Shown: piece by piece, positions 43,721 through 52,601 of the stretch | Numbering within the stretch: the first letter of the stretch is position 1 | How the letters are laid out: each line of letters begins with the position of its first letter | Assembly: GCF_006539145.1 (NCBI RefSeq) | Contig: NZ_BJML01000003.1 | Coordinates: 204,276 to 268,275, forward strand | Direction: 5' to 3' | Length of the DNA stretch: 64,000 nucleotides | Origin: Microbacterium testaceum | Lineage (GTDB): Bacteria > Actinomycetota > Actinomycetes > Actinomycetales > Microbacteriaceae | Made by a program: the position numbers and the translations under genes | Notes under the pieces: generated by a model | Told to the model about the DNA's origin: nothing | What the model saw: only the letters and a program-made list of their open reading frames with translations | The model's database searches: none

Positions 43721-46700
43721 GTGCTCGAATCAACCACTTTCGATCAGATCCGTATCGGTCTGGCCACCGCCGACGACATCCGTCGTTGGTCCTTCGGTGA
43801 GGTCAAGAAGCCCGAGACGATCAACTACCGCACGCTGAAGCCCGAGAAGGACGGCCTCTTCGGCGAGCAGATCTTCGGGCCCTCCCGCGACTGGGAGTGC
43901 GCCTGCGGCAAGTACAAGCGCGTGCGCTTCAAGGGCATCGTCTGCGAGCGCTGCGGCGTCGAGGTCACCAAGTCCTCGGTCCGTCGCGAGCGCATGGGCC
44001 ACATCGAGCTCGCCGCGCCCGTCACGCACATCTGGTACTTCAAGGGCGTGCCCTCGCGCCTCGGCTACCTGCTGGACATGGCGCCGAAGGACCTCGAGAA
44101 GGTCATCTACTTCGCCGCCTACATGGTCATCTCGGTCGACGAGGATGCTCGTCACCGCGACCTGGCCACGCAGGAGAACAACATCCGTCTCGAGCTGAAG
44201 ACGCTCGGCGACCGTCGCGATGCCCGCATCGCCGCTCGCCTCGCCAAGCTCGAGGAGGAGCTCGCCGCCCTCGAGGCGGAGGGCGCCAAGGCCGACCAGA
44301 AGAAGAAGGTCAAGGACGCCGCCGAGAAGGAGATGACCTCGGCGCGCAAGAACGCCGACGAGCAGATCGCCAAGCTCGAGCGCGTGTGGGAGGACTTCCG
44401 CACGCTCGAGGTCGGCGCCCTGAAGCCCGAGGACGACGTGTTCCACGAGCTCCAGGACCGCTTCGGTCAGTACTTCGAGGCCCACATGGGTGCCGAGTCG
44501 ATCAAGCGTCGTCTCGAGGCCTTCGACCTGCAGGCCGAGGCCGACAGCCTCCACCTGCAGATCTCCGAGGGCAAGGGTCAGCGCAAGATCCGCGCGATCA
44601 AGCGCCTCAAGGTCGTCAACTCGTTCCTGCAGACCGGCATGAGCCCGGCCTCGATGGTGCTCGACGTCGTCCCGGTGATCCCGCCGGAGCTTCGTCCCAT
44701 GGTCCAGCTCGACGGTGGCCGCTTCGCGACCAGCGACCTGAACGACCTCTACCGTCGCGTGATCAACCGCAACAACCGCCTCCGTCGCCTGATCGACCTC
44801 GGTGCCCCCGAGATCATCGTCAACAACGAGAAGCGCATGCTGCAGGAGGCCGTCGACGCGCTGTTCGACAACGGCCGCCGTGGTCGCCCCGTCACCGGTA
44901 CCGGCAACCGCGCCCTGAAGTCCCTGAGCGACATGCTCAAGGGAAAGCAGGGTCGCTTCCGCCAGAACCTGCTCGGAAAGCGCGTCGACTACTCGGGCCG
45001 TTCCGTCATCATCGTCGGACCCCAGCTCAAGCTCCACCAGTGCGGTCTGCCCAAGCAGATGGCTCTCGAGCTGTTCAAGCCGTTCGTGATCAAGCGCCTG
45101 ATCGACCTCGGTCACTCGCAGAACATCAAGGCCGCCAAGCGCGCCGTCGAGCGCTACCGTCCCGAGGTCTGGGACGTGCTCGAGGAGATCATCCGCGAGC
45201 GCCCCGTGCTGCTGAACCGTGCACCCACCCTGCACCGTCTCGGCATCCAGGCGTTCGAGCCCCAGCTCGTCGAGGGCAAGGCCATCCAGCTGCACCCGCT
45301 CGTGTGCGCGGCGTTCAACGCCGACTTCGACGGTGACCAGATGGCTGTCCACCTGCCCCTGTCGGTCGAGGCTCAGGCCGAGGCGCGCGTGCTCATGCTC
45401 GCCTCGAACAACATCCTCAAGCCGTCGGACGGCCGTCCGGTCACCCTGCCCTCGCAGGACATGATCATCGGTCTGCACCACCTCACCACCCTCAAGGAGG
45501 GTGCCGTGGGCGAGGGCCGTGCATTCGGTTCGGTGGGCGAGGCGATCCTGGCCAAGGACGAGGGCACCCTCGACCTGCAGGCCAAGGCGCGCATCCGCAT
45601 CCCCGGCCTGACGTTCCTCGAGGGCCAGGCGCCCGAGGGCTACGACAAGCACGGTCTCGTCGACGCCTCGCTCGGTCAGGCGATCTTCAACGACACCCTC
45701 CCCAAGGGCTACCCGTTCGTTCGCGAACAGGCCGACAAGGGCAAGCTGTCGCAGATCGTCAACAAGCTGGCCGAGGAGTACCCCAAGGTCGAGGTCGCGG
45801 CATCGCTCGACCGGATCAAGGACGCCGGCTTCTACTGGGCCACCCGTTCGGGTGTCACCGTGGCGCTGAGTGACATCCTCACCCCGCCGAACAAGGCGGA
45901 GATCGTGGCCGGCTACGAGAAGCAGGCCGCGAAGGTGCAGGGCCAGTACGAGAAGGGTCTCACCACCGACGCCGAGCGTCGTCAGGAGCTCATCAAGATC
46001 TGGACCGAGGCCACCGACGAGGTCCAGAAGGCGATGCGGGACAACTTCCCCGCCGACAACACCATCAACCGCATGGTCTCGTCGGGCGCCCGTGGTAACT
46101 GGCTGCAGATCCGCAACATCGCGGGTATGCGAGGCCTGGTGAACAACCCCAAGGGTGAGATCATCCCGCGTCCGATCATCTCCTCGTACCGCGAGGGACT
46201 GTCGGTCGCCGAGTACTTCATCGCGACGCACGGTGCCCGTAAGGGTCTGGCCGACACGGCCCTCCGTACGGCCGACTCGGGGTACCTGACGCGTCGTCTG
46301 GTCGACGTCTCGCAGGATGTCATCATCCGCGAGGAGGACTGCGGCACGTCGAAGGGCCTCGAGCTCCCGATCGCCGCCGCCGACTCGACCGGTTCGCTGG
46401 TCAAGGACGCCAACGTCGAGAACTCGGTGTTCGCTCGTACGCTCGCCACGGCGGTCGTCGACGCGCAGGGCACCGTGCTGGCCGAGGCCGGCGACGACGT
46501 GGGCGACGTGCTCATCGACAAGCTGGTCGCCGGTGGCGTCGAGACCATCAAGGTCCGCTCGGTCCTGACGTGCGACTCGGCTGTCGGTGTCTGCGCGAAG
46601 TGCTACGGCCGTTCGCTCGCCACCGGCAAGATCGTCGACATCGGCGAGGCCGTCGGCATCATCGCGGCCCAGTCGATCGGTGAGCCCGGTACCCAGCTGA

Positions 46701-47596
46701 CGATGCGTACCTTCCACACCGGTGGTTCCGCTTCGGCAGACGACATCACGCAGGGTCTTCCCCGCGTGCAGGAGCTGTTCGAGGCCCGCACCCCCAAGGG
46801 CGCGTCGCCGATCGCCGAGGCCGATGGCCGCATCACGATCGACGAGACCGACAAGGCCAAGAAGGTCATCCTCACGCCCGACAACGGCGACGAGCCGGTG
46901 GTCTACCCCGTCCTGAAGCGCGCGACGCTCCTGGTCGAGGACGGGCAGCACGTCGTGGTCGGTCAGCCGATCCTCGTCGGAACGCTCGACCCCAAGGAGG
47001 TCATGCGCGTGCAGGGTGCCCGCGAGGTGCAGAAGTACCTCGTCAACGGCGTCCAGGGCGTGTACCGCTCGCAGGGTGTGCCGATCCACGACAAGCACAT
47101 CGAGGTCATCGTCCGACAGATGCTCCGCAAGGTCACCGTCGTCGATCACGCCGACACCGATCTGCTCCCGGGTGAGCTGGTGGACTTCAAGCGCTACCAG
47201 GCCATCAACCGCGAGGCCGTCGGCGAGGGCAAGCGTCCCGCGTCGGGTCGTCCCGAGCTGATGGGTATCACGAAGGCGTCGCTCGCGACGGAGTCGTGGC
47301 TGTCGGCCGCGTCGTTCCAGGAGACCACCCGCGTCCTGACGCAGGCGGCCATGGAGGGCAAGAGCGACCCGCTCGTCGGCCTCAAGGAGAACGTCATCAT
47401 CGGAAAGCTCATCCCCGCCGGAACCGGACTTGCGAAGTACCGCAACGTCACGGTCGAGGCGACGGAAGAGGCGAAGAGCGAGCGGTACCCCAACCGCATC
47501 TTCGCCTCGGACGGCGCGTACAGCGACGCCGACCTGAGCTACGTCGACTTCGACAGCTTCTCGACGGACGACTTCACGCCCGGTACGTACAACTGA
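43721..47596 (+). CDS. rpoC: DNA-directed RNA polymerase beta' subunit
   Basis: Core RNA polymerase subunit of 1291 residues. The N-terminal zinc site is [20 protein letters not shown] (about 60-79), and the catalytic magnesium loop NADFDGDQ has Asp535, Asp537 and Asp539. A charged coiled insertion (about 165-220, rich in Glu, Lys and Ala) is typical of actinobacteria. A second zinc site has the pairs [11 protein letters not shown] near 953-963. GTG start, with AGGAG five bases upstream. Two hairpins after the stop end the operon. Confidence 0.99.
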   Translation: MLESTTFDQIRIGLATADDIRRWSFGEVKKPETINYRTLKPEKDGLFGEQIFGPSRDWECACGKYKRVRFKGIVCERCGVEVTKSSVRRERMGHIELAAPVTHIWYFKGVPSRLGYLLDMAPKDLEKVIYFAAYMVISVDEDARHRDLATQENNIRLELKTLGDRRDARIAARLAKLEEELAALEAEGAKADQKKKVKDAAEKEMTSARKNADEQIAKLERVWEDFRTLEVGALKPEDDVFHELQDRFGQYFEAHMGAESIKRRLEAFDLQAEADSLHLQISEGKGQRKIRAIKRLKVVNSFLQTGMSPASMVLDVVPVIPPELRPMVQLDGGRFATSDLNDLYRRVINRNNRLRRLIDLGAPEIIVNNEKRMLQEAVDALFDNGRRGRPVTGTGNRALKSLSDMLKGKQGRFRQNLLGKRVDYSGRSVIIVGPQLKLHQCGLPKQMALELFKPFVIKRLIDLGHSQNIKAAKRAVERYRPEVWDVLEEIIRERPVLLNRAPTLHRLGIQAFEPQLVEGKAIQLHPLVCAAFNADFDGDQMAVHLPLSVEAQAEARVLMLASNNILKPSDGRPVTLPSQDMIIGLHHLTTLKEGAVGEGRAFGSVGEAILAKDEGTLDLQAKARIRIPGLTFLEGQAPEGYDKHGLVDASLGQAIFNDTLPKGYPFVREQADKGKLSQIVNKLAEEYPKVEVAASLDRIKDAGFYWATRSGVTVALSDILTPPNKAEIVAGYEKQAAKVQGQYEKGLTTDAERRQELIKIWTEATDEVQKAMRDNFPADNTINRMVSSGARGNWLQIRNIAGMRGLVNNPKGEIIPRPIISSYREGLSVAEYFIATHGARKGLADTALRTADSGYLTRRLVDVSQDVIIREEDCGTSKGLELPIAAADSTGSLVKDANVENSVFARTLATAVVDAQGTVLAEAGDDVGDVLIDKLVAGGVETIKVRSVLTCDSAVGVCAKCYGRSLATGKIVDIGEAVGIIAAQSIGEPGTQLTMRTFHTGGSASADDITQGLPRVQELFEARTPKGASPIAEADGRITIDETDKAKKVILTPDNGDEPVVYPVLKRATLLVEDGQHVVVGQPILVGTLDPKEVMRVQGAREVQKYLVNGVQGVYRSQGVPIHDKHIEVIVRQMLRKVTVVDHADTDLLPGELVDFKRYQAINREAVGEGKRPASGRPELMGITKASLATESWLSAASFQETTRVLTQAAMEGKSDPLVGLKENVIIGKLIPAGTGLAKYRNVTVEATEEAKSERYPNRIFASDGAYSDADLSYVDFDSFSTDDFTPGTYN

Positions 47597-47600
47597 TCGA

Positions 47601-47630
47601 CGGGATGCCACGCCCCGGTGCGGCATCCCG
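47601..47630 (+). terminator. First hairpin after rpoC
   Basis: CGGGATGCC (47601-47609) pairs with GGCATCCCG (47622-47630). It carries the GGATGCC word as an inverted pair, like two other terminators here. Confidence 0.5.
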
Positions 47631-47637
47631 ATCCCCG

Positions 47638-47665
47638 AAGGCCCCCGGCTCGCGCCGGGGGCCTT
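47638..47665 (+). terminator. Main rpoBC terminator
   Basis: A perfect 12-bp stem (47638-47649 with 47654-47665) closed by a TCGC tetraloop. The AAGG/CCTT base of the stem and the following CGTCG give little U-run, but stability is high. Confidence 0.75.
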
Positions 47666-47736
47666 CGTCGTGCTCGCGGCGTGTCGGGTGAGGGGTCCGA
47701 GGCGTCGCTGCGCCTACCGTTGTGGTGGAGGAACGG

Positions 47737-48336
47737 ATGGCCCGTATCGGGGGACGCAGTCTGTGGCTGGCTTGGCCGGCGGGTCTGCTGTGTGCGGCTG
47801 CCGTGACGGCCTTGGCGGTGATCGCCGCTCCGGGCGTGCCGATGGCGGTCGGCTTCGTCGGCGATACGCTGCGAGCCGCGACCGGCAGGCACGTGGTCGC
47901 CGAGACGGCGCCACCCGCACCCGCCTCGGACTGTCGACACCTGTACTCCCAGCCTCTCTGGTCTTCGCTGGTGTGGTCGCCGCAGGCGCTGCTGTCGCAG
48001 CGCCATACGCCGCCGGCGTCGACGCCCGAGGCCGTGGCAGCGGCAGCCCCCGCGGTCGTGGTCACGTGTCACTGGCGGGGGGAGGCCGGCCGATCCATCG
48101 AGACCACCGTCTCGACCGTCTCTCCCGACGGTGCCGCGGCGGTCGCCGCGACGCTCACGGCGCAGGGCTTCGCGTGCTCCACGGCGACCGACACGACGCA
48201 CTGCGAACGAGCCGCGGGCGACCTCCTCGAGATCCACGACCTCCGCGCGGACCGCTGGGTGTCGTCGACGCTCTCGGGCTGGATGCCGGACGACTACGCC
48301 GCGATCGTGGCATCCCACGCCTTCTTCGGCGAGTGA
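47737..48336 (+). CDS. Membrane-anchored extracellular Cys-containing protein
   Basis: A 199-residue protein. Residues 8-34 are one hydrophobic segment (signal anchor or uncleaved signal), and the rest is outside. The outer domain contains DCRHLY, CHWRGE, GFAC and HCER, four cysteines that probably form two disulfides. The same arrangement occurs in the lipoprotein encoded on the opposite strand just downstream, so I think the two are paralogs. ATG 47737 is preferred because GGAGGAA lies five bases before it; TACCGT at 47715-47720 may be the -10. Function unknown. Confidence 0.7.
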   Translation: MARIGGRSLWLAWPAGLLCAAAVTALAVIAAPGVPMAVGFVGDTLRAATGRHVVAETAPPAPASDCRHLYSQPLWSSLVWSPQALLSQRHTPPASTPEAVAAAAPAVVVTCHWRGEAGRSIETTVSTVSPDGAAAVAATLTAQGFACSTATDTTHCERAAGDLLEIHDLRADRWVSSTLSGWMPDDYAAIVASHAFFGE

Positions 48337-48358
48337 CGCGGCCCGAAGCGACGTGCGC

Positions 48359-48946
48359 TCAGCCGCCGAACACGGCGGCGATGATGCTCGCGGTATAGCC
48401 GGTCGGCGCGAGGTTGGAGTACTGCGTGTCGATGAGCACGCCGTCGCGCCAGTACAGCGTGCGGCCGTCGTTGACGGGGTAGGTCGGGTTGATCCAGGTC
48501 TTCTCGCAGCGTGTGCCGGCGTCGGGGGTGTAGCAACTGAAACCCTGCGTATCGACCAGGCCGTTGAGCATGTCGAGGGCCGGGCCGCGGTCCATGCGCG
48601 AGATGTGGGTGACGAGACCGCTGGTGTCGGCGGCAGGGTCGCGCCAGATGCAGATCAGCGACCCGTCGGACTGGACGCCCGACGCCCCGACTGCGGGATC
48701 GTTCAGGGGCGTGGTGCCCAGTTGCGACAGGACGTCGGCGGAGAGCATGGCGCGACAGTCGGCGGGGATCCGAACCGCGGGCGCCGTCTGCGTGATCGTG
48801 GGGATCGGGGTCGGACTCTCGGATACGACGGACGTCGACGGGGCGGGGGCGGCTTCCTCGGCGACGGGCGCGCACGCCGTCAGAGCGACGAGAGCGGCGA
48901 CGGCGAAAACCGCTCCGACGGCCGGGCGGAGCAGGCGACGGGGCAT
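48359..48946 (-). CDS. Secreted lipoprotein, paralog of the convergent neighbour
   Basis: A 195-residue lipoprotein: Arg-rich N-terminus, hydrophobic core and lipobox LTAC give Cys25 for lipidation. A Pro/Ser/Thr linker (26-60) precedes a domain with DCRAML, CIWRDP, GFSC and RCEK and a C-terminal YTASIIAAVFGG, which line up with DCRHLY, CHWRGE, GFAC, HCER and YAAIVASHAFFG in the protein encoded at 47737-48336. TAGGGT lies 6 bases before ATG 48946. The stop is 22 bases from that of its partner. Function unknown. Confidence 0.8.
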   Translation of the reverse strand: MPRRLLRPAVGAVFAVAALVALTACAPVAEEAAPAPSTSVVSESPTPIPTITQTAPAVRIPADCRAMLSADVLSQLGTTPLNDPAVGASGVQSDGSLICIWRDPAADTSGLVTHISRMDRGPALDMLNGLVDTQGFSCYTPDAGTRCEKTWINPTYPVNDGRTLYWRDGVLIDTQYSNLAPTGYTASIIAAVFGG

Positions 48947-48952
48947 GGGAAC

Positions 48953-48958
48953 ACCCTA
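48953..48958 (-). promoter_or_regulatory. -10 element (TAGGGT) of the lipoprotein gene
   Basis: TAGGGT on the minus strand, 6 bases before ATG 48946; leaderless pattern. Confidence 0.5.
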
Positions 48959-49065
48959 AGCCGCCCCACCGACACGGTCGAGAAGGACATCCGACGGCAC
49001 GCCTGCGCGATGCCGCGCGATACCCGGGTTAGCCTTGCGCCGCAAGCACCGCGTGAGGAGACCCC

Positions 49066-50139
49066 ATGAGCGACAACAAGTCGTACGGCGACCCCGTCGC
49101 TGAACCCAAGGACTCGTACGGCGACCCCGTCGTCGAGCCGAAGGACGAAGCGCAGGATGTCGTCGGCCGAGCCCACGAGGGTCTCGCCGACGCCGAGGCC
49201 GCTCGTCGTGACGCGGTCGACCCCGCCGCCGCCGAGGCCGCGTGGGACGAGCGCGAGGCGCACGAGCACGAGTCGGCGACGTCGCAGACGCCGCGCAGCG
49301 AGCACACCGCGCCGGTCGTGCACGACGCGTCCCCCGTCGCGCCGCAGAGCAGCTCGGCATCCGCGGGTTCGGTCGATCTCGACGACGAAGACGCCCGATG
49401 GGCCGCGTACGCCGCGTCCGCCGAGCCGGCGCCCGATGACGTCCGCCACGACGAGACCTCGCGTTCCGACGACGCGCACACCACCGTCTACCCCGCCGGA
49501 GCCGGAGCCGGTGCCGCCGCGGCGGCGACCGCTCCCGTCGCCGACGAACCCACGCGCGTCGTGGGCGGGGCGCAGCCGATCTTCGTGCAGGCCCCCGAAG
49601 CTCCCCGTCCGCGGAACAACCGCGGCGCGGCCGGAGCGATCGGCCTGCTCGCCGCCCTGGTCTTCGCGGCTCTCTATCTCGCGGCCACCCTGGGTCTGGG
49701 GCTGATCACCGGCTCCGTCCAGTCTGCGGACCTCGGTCAGGCGGCTCTCTCGGCCCTCACCACCTGGGGCCTCTGGGTTCCGACCGTGGCCTTCTACTTC
49801 GGCTTCTGGTTCCTCGGCGCGCTCATCAACCGCGGCCGCTGGGGGCACTGGGTCGTGTGGGGGCTGGTCGTCGGCGTGGTGGCGTGGGCCGGGCATCTGC
49901 TCGGCGTGCTCTTCGCCGCCCCCTTCTGGATGATCACCGCCCGCCAATCGTTCGAGTTGCTGCAGGACAACGTCCTCGCACCCCTCGCCATCGTGGCGTT
50001 CATCCTGGGTCGCGAGCTCACCATCTGGTTCGGATCCTGGGTAGCCGCGCGCGGTCGCCGCATCAGCGAGATCAACGCCGAAGCCCAGCGCGAGTACGAG
50101 CGGACTCTGGAGGCCGGTCCTCAGCTCTCGCAGCGCTGA
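49066..50139 (+). CDS. Membrane protein with a long disordered N-terminus
   Basis: A 357-residue protein. Residues 1-185 are acidic, Ala/Pro/Ser-rich and disordered, starting with a tandem 11-residue repeat SYGDPVAEPKD. Residues about 188-330 hold four hydrophobic helices, and a charged tail follows. No known domain. GAGGAG lies five bases before ATG 49066, and TAGCCT at 49030-49035 is a likely -10, giving a leader of about 24 bases. The next membrane protein starts 10 bases after its stop. The acidic tail, probably cytoplasmic, has several Thr and Ser residues and could be a substrate of the kinase encoded nearby (inference). Confidence 0.7.
   Translation: MSDNKSYGDPVAEPKDSYGDPVVEPKDEAQDVVGRAHEGLADAEAARRDAVDPAAAEAAWDEREAHEHESATSQTPRSEHTAPVVHDASPVAPQSSSASAGSVDLDDEDARWAAYAASAEPAPDDVRHDETSRSDDAHTTVYPAGAGAGAAAAATAPVADEPTRVVGGAQPIFVQAPEAPRPRNNRGAAGAIGLLAALVFAALYLAATLGLGLITGSVQSADLGQAALSALTTWGLWVPTVAFYFGFWFLGALINRGRWGHWVVWGLVVGVVAWAGHLLGVLFAAPFWMITARQSFELLQDNVLAPLAIVAFILGRELTIWFGSWVAARGRRISEINAEAQREYERTLEAGPQLSQR
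49081..49146 (+). repeat. Tandem 33-base repeat inside a coding region
   Basis: Two adjacent 33-base units (49081-49113 and 49114-49146) that both encode SYGDPV(A/V)EPKD. The first 18 bases are identical; the differences later are mostly at third positions. Being in frame, unit number could vary without breaking the gene. Confidence 0.75.
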
Positions 50140-50149
50140 ACCGGAGTCC

Positions 50150-50632
50150 ATGACGAACGAGCAGCGACCGGCGGGGGTTTCCCCGCCGGTCGCCGTCGTC
50201 TTCGCGGCCGTGGTCTTCATCGCCCTCTCGATCGGGGGTCTCGGGGTGGTGAGTCTCCTCGTCGACGCCGATGTCATCCCCGTCCGCGGTCTGGGGGCGA
50301 TCCCGGGCGTGACCGGTCAGCTCTTCGCCCTGGGAGCCTTCGCCGCGACCCTGCGGTGGGGTCTTCGCGCCGATCCGCCGGGCTTTCTCCTCTCCGTCCC
50401 CTGCGCGATCGCCGCCTATCTGGGTGAAGTGCTCGGCATCGTCGTCGGCGCCCTCGTCAGCGGCGCCGACCCGGCCCGCGGCGTCGCTGCGGCGAGCAGC
50501 GTCGCGCTGGGGTTCCCCGGTCCCGTCGTCGCCGCCGCCGCGCTGCTCGCGGGACTCTTCGGCATCCTGCTCGTCCGCACCCGGATGCGCGGCCCGCGCT
50601 GGCGGTGGGAAGACGATGAAGACGACCTCTGA
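50150..50632 (+). CDS. Small polytopic membrane protein
   Basis: A 160-residue protein with four hydrophobic helices (about 15-38, 50-68, 78-105 and 120-142) and an acidic C-terminal tail WRWEDDEDDL. I recognise no family. It starts 10 bases after the preceding membrane protein, with GGAG five to six bases upstream of ATG 50150, so the two are cotranscribed. Confidence 0.65.
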   Translation: MTNEQRPAGVSPPVAVVFAAVVFIALSIGGLGVVSLLVDADVIPVRGLGAIPGVTGQLFALGAFAATLRWGLRADPPGFLLSVPCAIAAYLGEVLGIVVGALVSGADPARGVAAASSVALGFPGPVVAAAALLAGLFGILLVRTRMRGPRWRWEDDEDDL

Positions 50633-50687
50633 CGCGATCGTGACGCGCGGATTCGTGCGCATCCGCGTGTTCCCGGGCGTGTCGGGC

Positions 50688-50693
50688 TAGCGT
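50688..50693 (+). promoter_or_regulatory. -10 element (TAGCGT) before the gene at 50700
   Basis: TAGCGT lies 6 bases before GTG 50700; leaderless pattern. Confidence 0.45.
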
Positions 50694-50699
50694 AGGGGC

Positions 50700-51362
50700 G
50701 TGGAGCGGTCGCTCGAGAGCCAGGTCGGTCAGGCGGTGGACGCCTGGCTCCGCTGGCTGCCCCGGTGGGAGCCCGCGAACCATCGAGGACGCGTCGCGCC
50801 ATGCCGTCGATGCTTCGGTTCCCCGGTGCTGTCAGCCGCGGGCCTCGGGTCTGACGTGCCGCACGGGGTGCAGCACGGCCTGTCTACGCGCGTGAAGACC
50901 ATCGTCGACCACGCGGTCGCCGAGTACACCTCCCGCAACCTCCCCATGCTCCAAGCCGAGCTCGACCACCAGTCCGAGCGCAACCGGCGGCGTTCGTACC
51001 GTCCCGCTGAGGGCCTCGAGCCCGAATTCGACGGGATGCCGTTGGACCCCGACCCCGAGCCCGGATCGCCCTTCCTCTTCACGCTGTCGGGCCTCGCCGC
51101 CGAGGAGGACGCAGCCCTCCCCGCACTTCCCCCTCTGTCGGATGCCGCGAAGGCGGCACTGCGACAGGAGGTCGGCCTCGCCGACGATTACGCGAACATG
51201 ATCGGTCGCGAGGTGTGCACGATCCTGCTGCGCCACCGCCTGCGCATTCAGGCCGCGGTGGCCGAATTCGTGGAGCCGCAGATCGCCGCTCTGCTCGACG
51301 ATCTCACTCGGTCTCTCGATGCGCCCTTCGATCCGCGCGACGCGGAGCCGCCGGCATCCTGA
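50700..51362 (+). CDS. Hypothetical protein
   Basis: A 220-residue protein that I do not recognise. It has no signal peptide or clear membrane segment. Residues 25-60 include CRRC and look irregular; residues 65-100 and 150-205 are helical (for example IVDHAVAEYTSRNLPMLQAEL and GREVCTILLRHRLRIQAAVAEF). A Pro/Glu/Asp-rich stretch separates the helical parts. GTG 50700 is chosen because of the -10 element 6 bases upstream. An alternative start further in, at GTG 50890, would remove the irregular part. It stands just before the kinase gene. Confidence 0.55.
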   Translation: MERSLESQVGQAVDAWLRWLPRWEPANHRGRVAPCRRCFGSPVLSAAGLGSDVPHGVQHGLSTRVKTIVDHAVAEYTSRNLPMLQAELDHQSERNRRRSYRPAEGLEPEFDGMPLDPDPEPGSPFLFTLSGLAAEEDAALPALPPLSDAAKAALRQEVGLADDYANMIGREVCTILLRHRLRIQAAVAEFVEPQIAALLDDLTRSLDAPFDPRDAEPPAS

Positions 51363-51403
51363 AGCTCTGTGCACAACGGCACGGCGTCGCGTTGTGCTTT
51401 TGT

Positions 51404-51409
51404 TAGCAT
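51404..51409 (+). promoter_or_regulatory. -10 element (TAGCAT) of the kinase operon
   Basis: TAGCAT in an AT-rich patch, preceded by TGT (extended TGNT-like). Transcription would begin near 51416, giving a leader of about 49 bases with GGGGGAGGGGG before ATG 51465. Likely promoter for the whole 51.5-64 kb operon. Confidence 0.45.
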
Positions 51410-51464
51410 CAACGAGTTGTCCGCTTATCGAGTCGCGGAACAGACGCACGGGGGAGGGGGCTCG

Positions 51465-52601
51465 ATGCCGCAGCGCCTGCCGTCTTCGCCGCCCATCCTG
51501 CCCGGGCTCGCGTACATCCGGCCGTTGGGGTCGGGCGGCTTCGCCGACGTCTTCCTGTACGGGCAGGACATGCCGCGTCGCGACGTCGCGGTCAAGGTCC
51601 TCCCGAGCGATGTGCGCGACGCCGACCTGCTGCGCATGTTCAACGCCGAGGCAGACGTCCTCGCGCACCTGTCCGCCCACCCGTCGATCGTCACCGTCTA
51701 CCAGGCCGGAATCTCCGCCGACGGGCGGCCCTACATCGTCATGGAGTTCTGCCCGGGCTCTCTCGCGCAGAGGTACCGCGTCGAGCGCATCCCCGTAGCC
51801 GAGGTGCTGTCCATCGGCGTCCGTATGTCGGGAGCCCTCGAATCCGCGCACCACGCCGGGCTCATCCACCGAGACGTCAAGCCCAGCAACATCCTCGTGA
51901 CGACGTTCGGCGCGCCCGTGCTGGCCGACTTCGGGATCTCGTCTTCGCTCGTCCGTCAGGGAGCCGACGAGATGCTCGCCATGTCTGTCCCGTGGAGCGC
52001 GCCCGAGGTCATCGCCGAGCAGACCGCGGGGACGGTGTCGAGCGAGGTGTGGAGCCTGGGCGCCACGATCTACTCGCTGCTCGCCGGGCAGAGCCCGTTC
52101 GAGCGGCGCGAGAAGGGGCAGAACTCGCGCGAGCAGCTCCGCCGCCGCATCGCCCGCGCCACCTACACCGACATCTCCCGGAGTGACGTGCCGGCCTCGC
52201 TGCAGGCGGTGCTCGCGAAGTCCATGTCGCGCAATCCGGCCGACCGCTACGCCAGCGCACGCGAGTTCGGCGAGGCCCTGCAGGCGGTGCAGATCGAGGC
52301 GGGTATGCCGGCGACGCCGCTCGAGGTGCCCGCCGCCGAGTGGGCGCCCGCCGCTCGATCGATCGATTTCGCCGACGGCACGCTGCGCGGTCCCGCACGG
52401 TCGCGCATCGAGCGCGACGGGGCGCGGAAGCTCCGCGGGACGTCCGGAATGGCGGGCTATGTGCGTGACGAGGACACCGACATCGCCACGCCGGTGTCGA
52501 GCGGATCCAAGGTGCTGCCGTGGATTCTGGCATCCGCCACACTCGTGACCGCCGGAGCCGTCGTCGTAGCGGCGCTGTTCGCGACGGGGGTGCTCCGATG
52601 A
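51465..52601 (+). CDS. Membrane-anchored Hanks-type Ser/Thr protein kinase
   Basis: A 378-residue kinase. Kinase motifs: Gly-rich loop LGSGGFADVF (21-30), Lys44 (VAVKVL), HRDVKPSN with Asp137, DFG with Asp155, and SAPE at 178-181; all catalytic residues are kept. A linker (about 275-348) leads to one membrane helix (351-376), after which the protein ends at once (GVLR). So there are no PASTA or other outside domains. ATG 51465 has GGGAGGGG about seven bases upstream; the open frame extends to 51369 without a ribosome site. It overlaps the next gene by four bases, which suggests partnership with the giant surface protein. Confidence 0.92.
   Translation: MPQRLPSSPPILPGLAYIRPLGSGGFADVFLYGQDMPRRDVAVKVLPSDVRDADLLRMFNAEADVLAHLSAHPSIVTVYQAGISADGRPYIVMEFCPGSLAQRYRVERIPVAEVLSIGVRMSGALESAHHAGLIHRDVKPSNILVTTFGAPVLADFGISSSLVRQGADEMLAMSVPWSAPEVIAEQTAGTVSSEVWSLGATIYSLLAGQSPFERREKGQNSREQLRRRIARATYTDISRSDVPASLQAVLAKSMSRNPADRYASAREFGEALQAVQIEAGMPATPLEVPAAEWAPAARSIDFADGTLRGPARSRIERDGARKLRGTSGMAGYVRDEDTDIATPVSSGSKVLPWILASATLVTAGAVVVAALFATGVLR

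Noticed and set aside
43730..47626. A 1298-codon open frame antisense to rpoC
   Set aside because: Same reason as for rpoB; the translation is a Val/Asp/Leu/Arg-rich shadow with no known motif.
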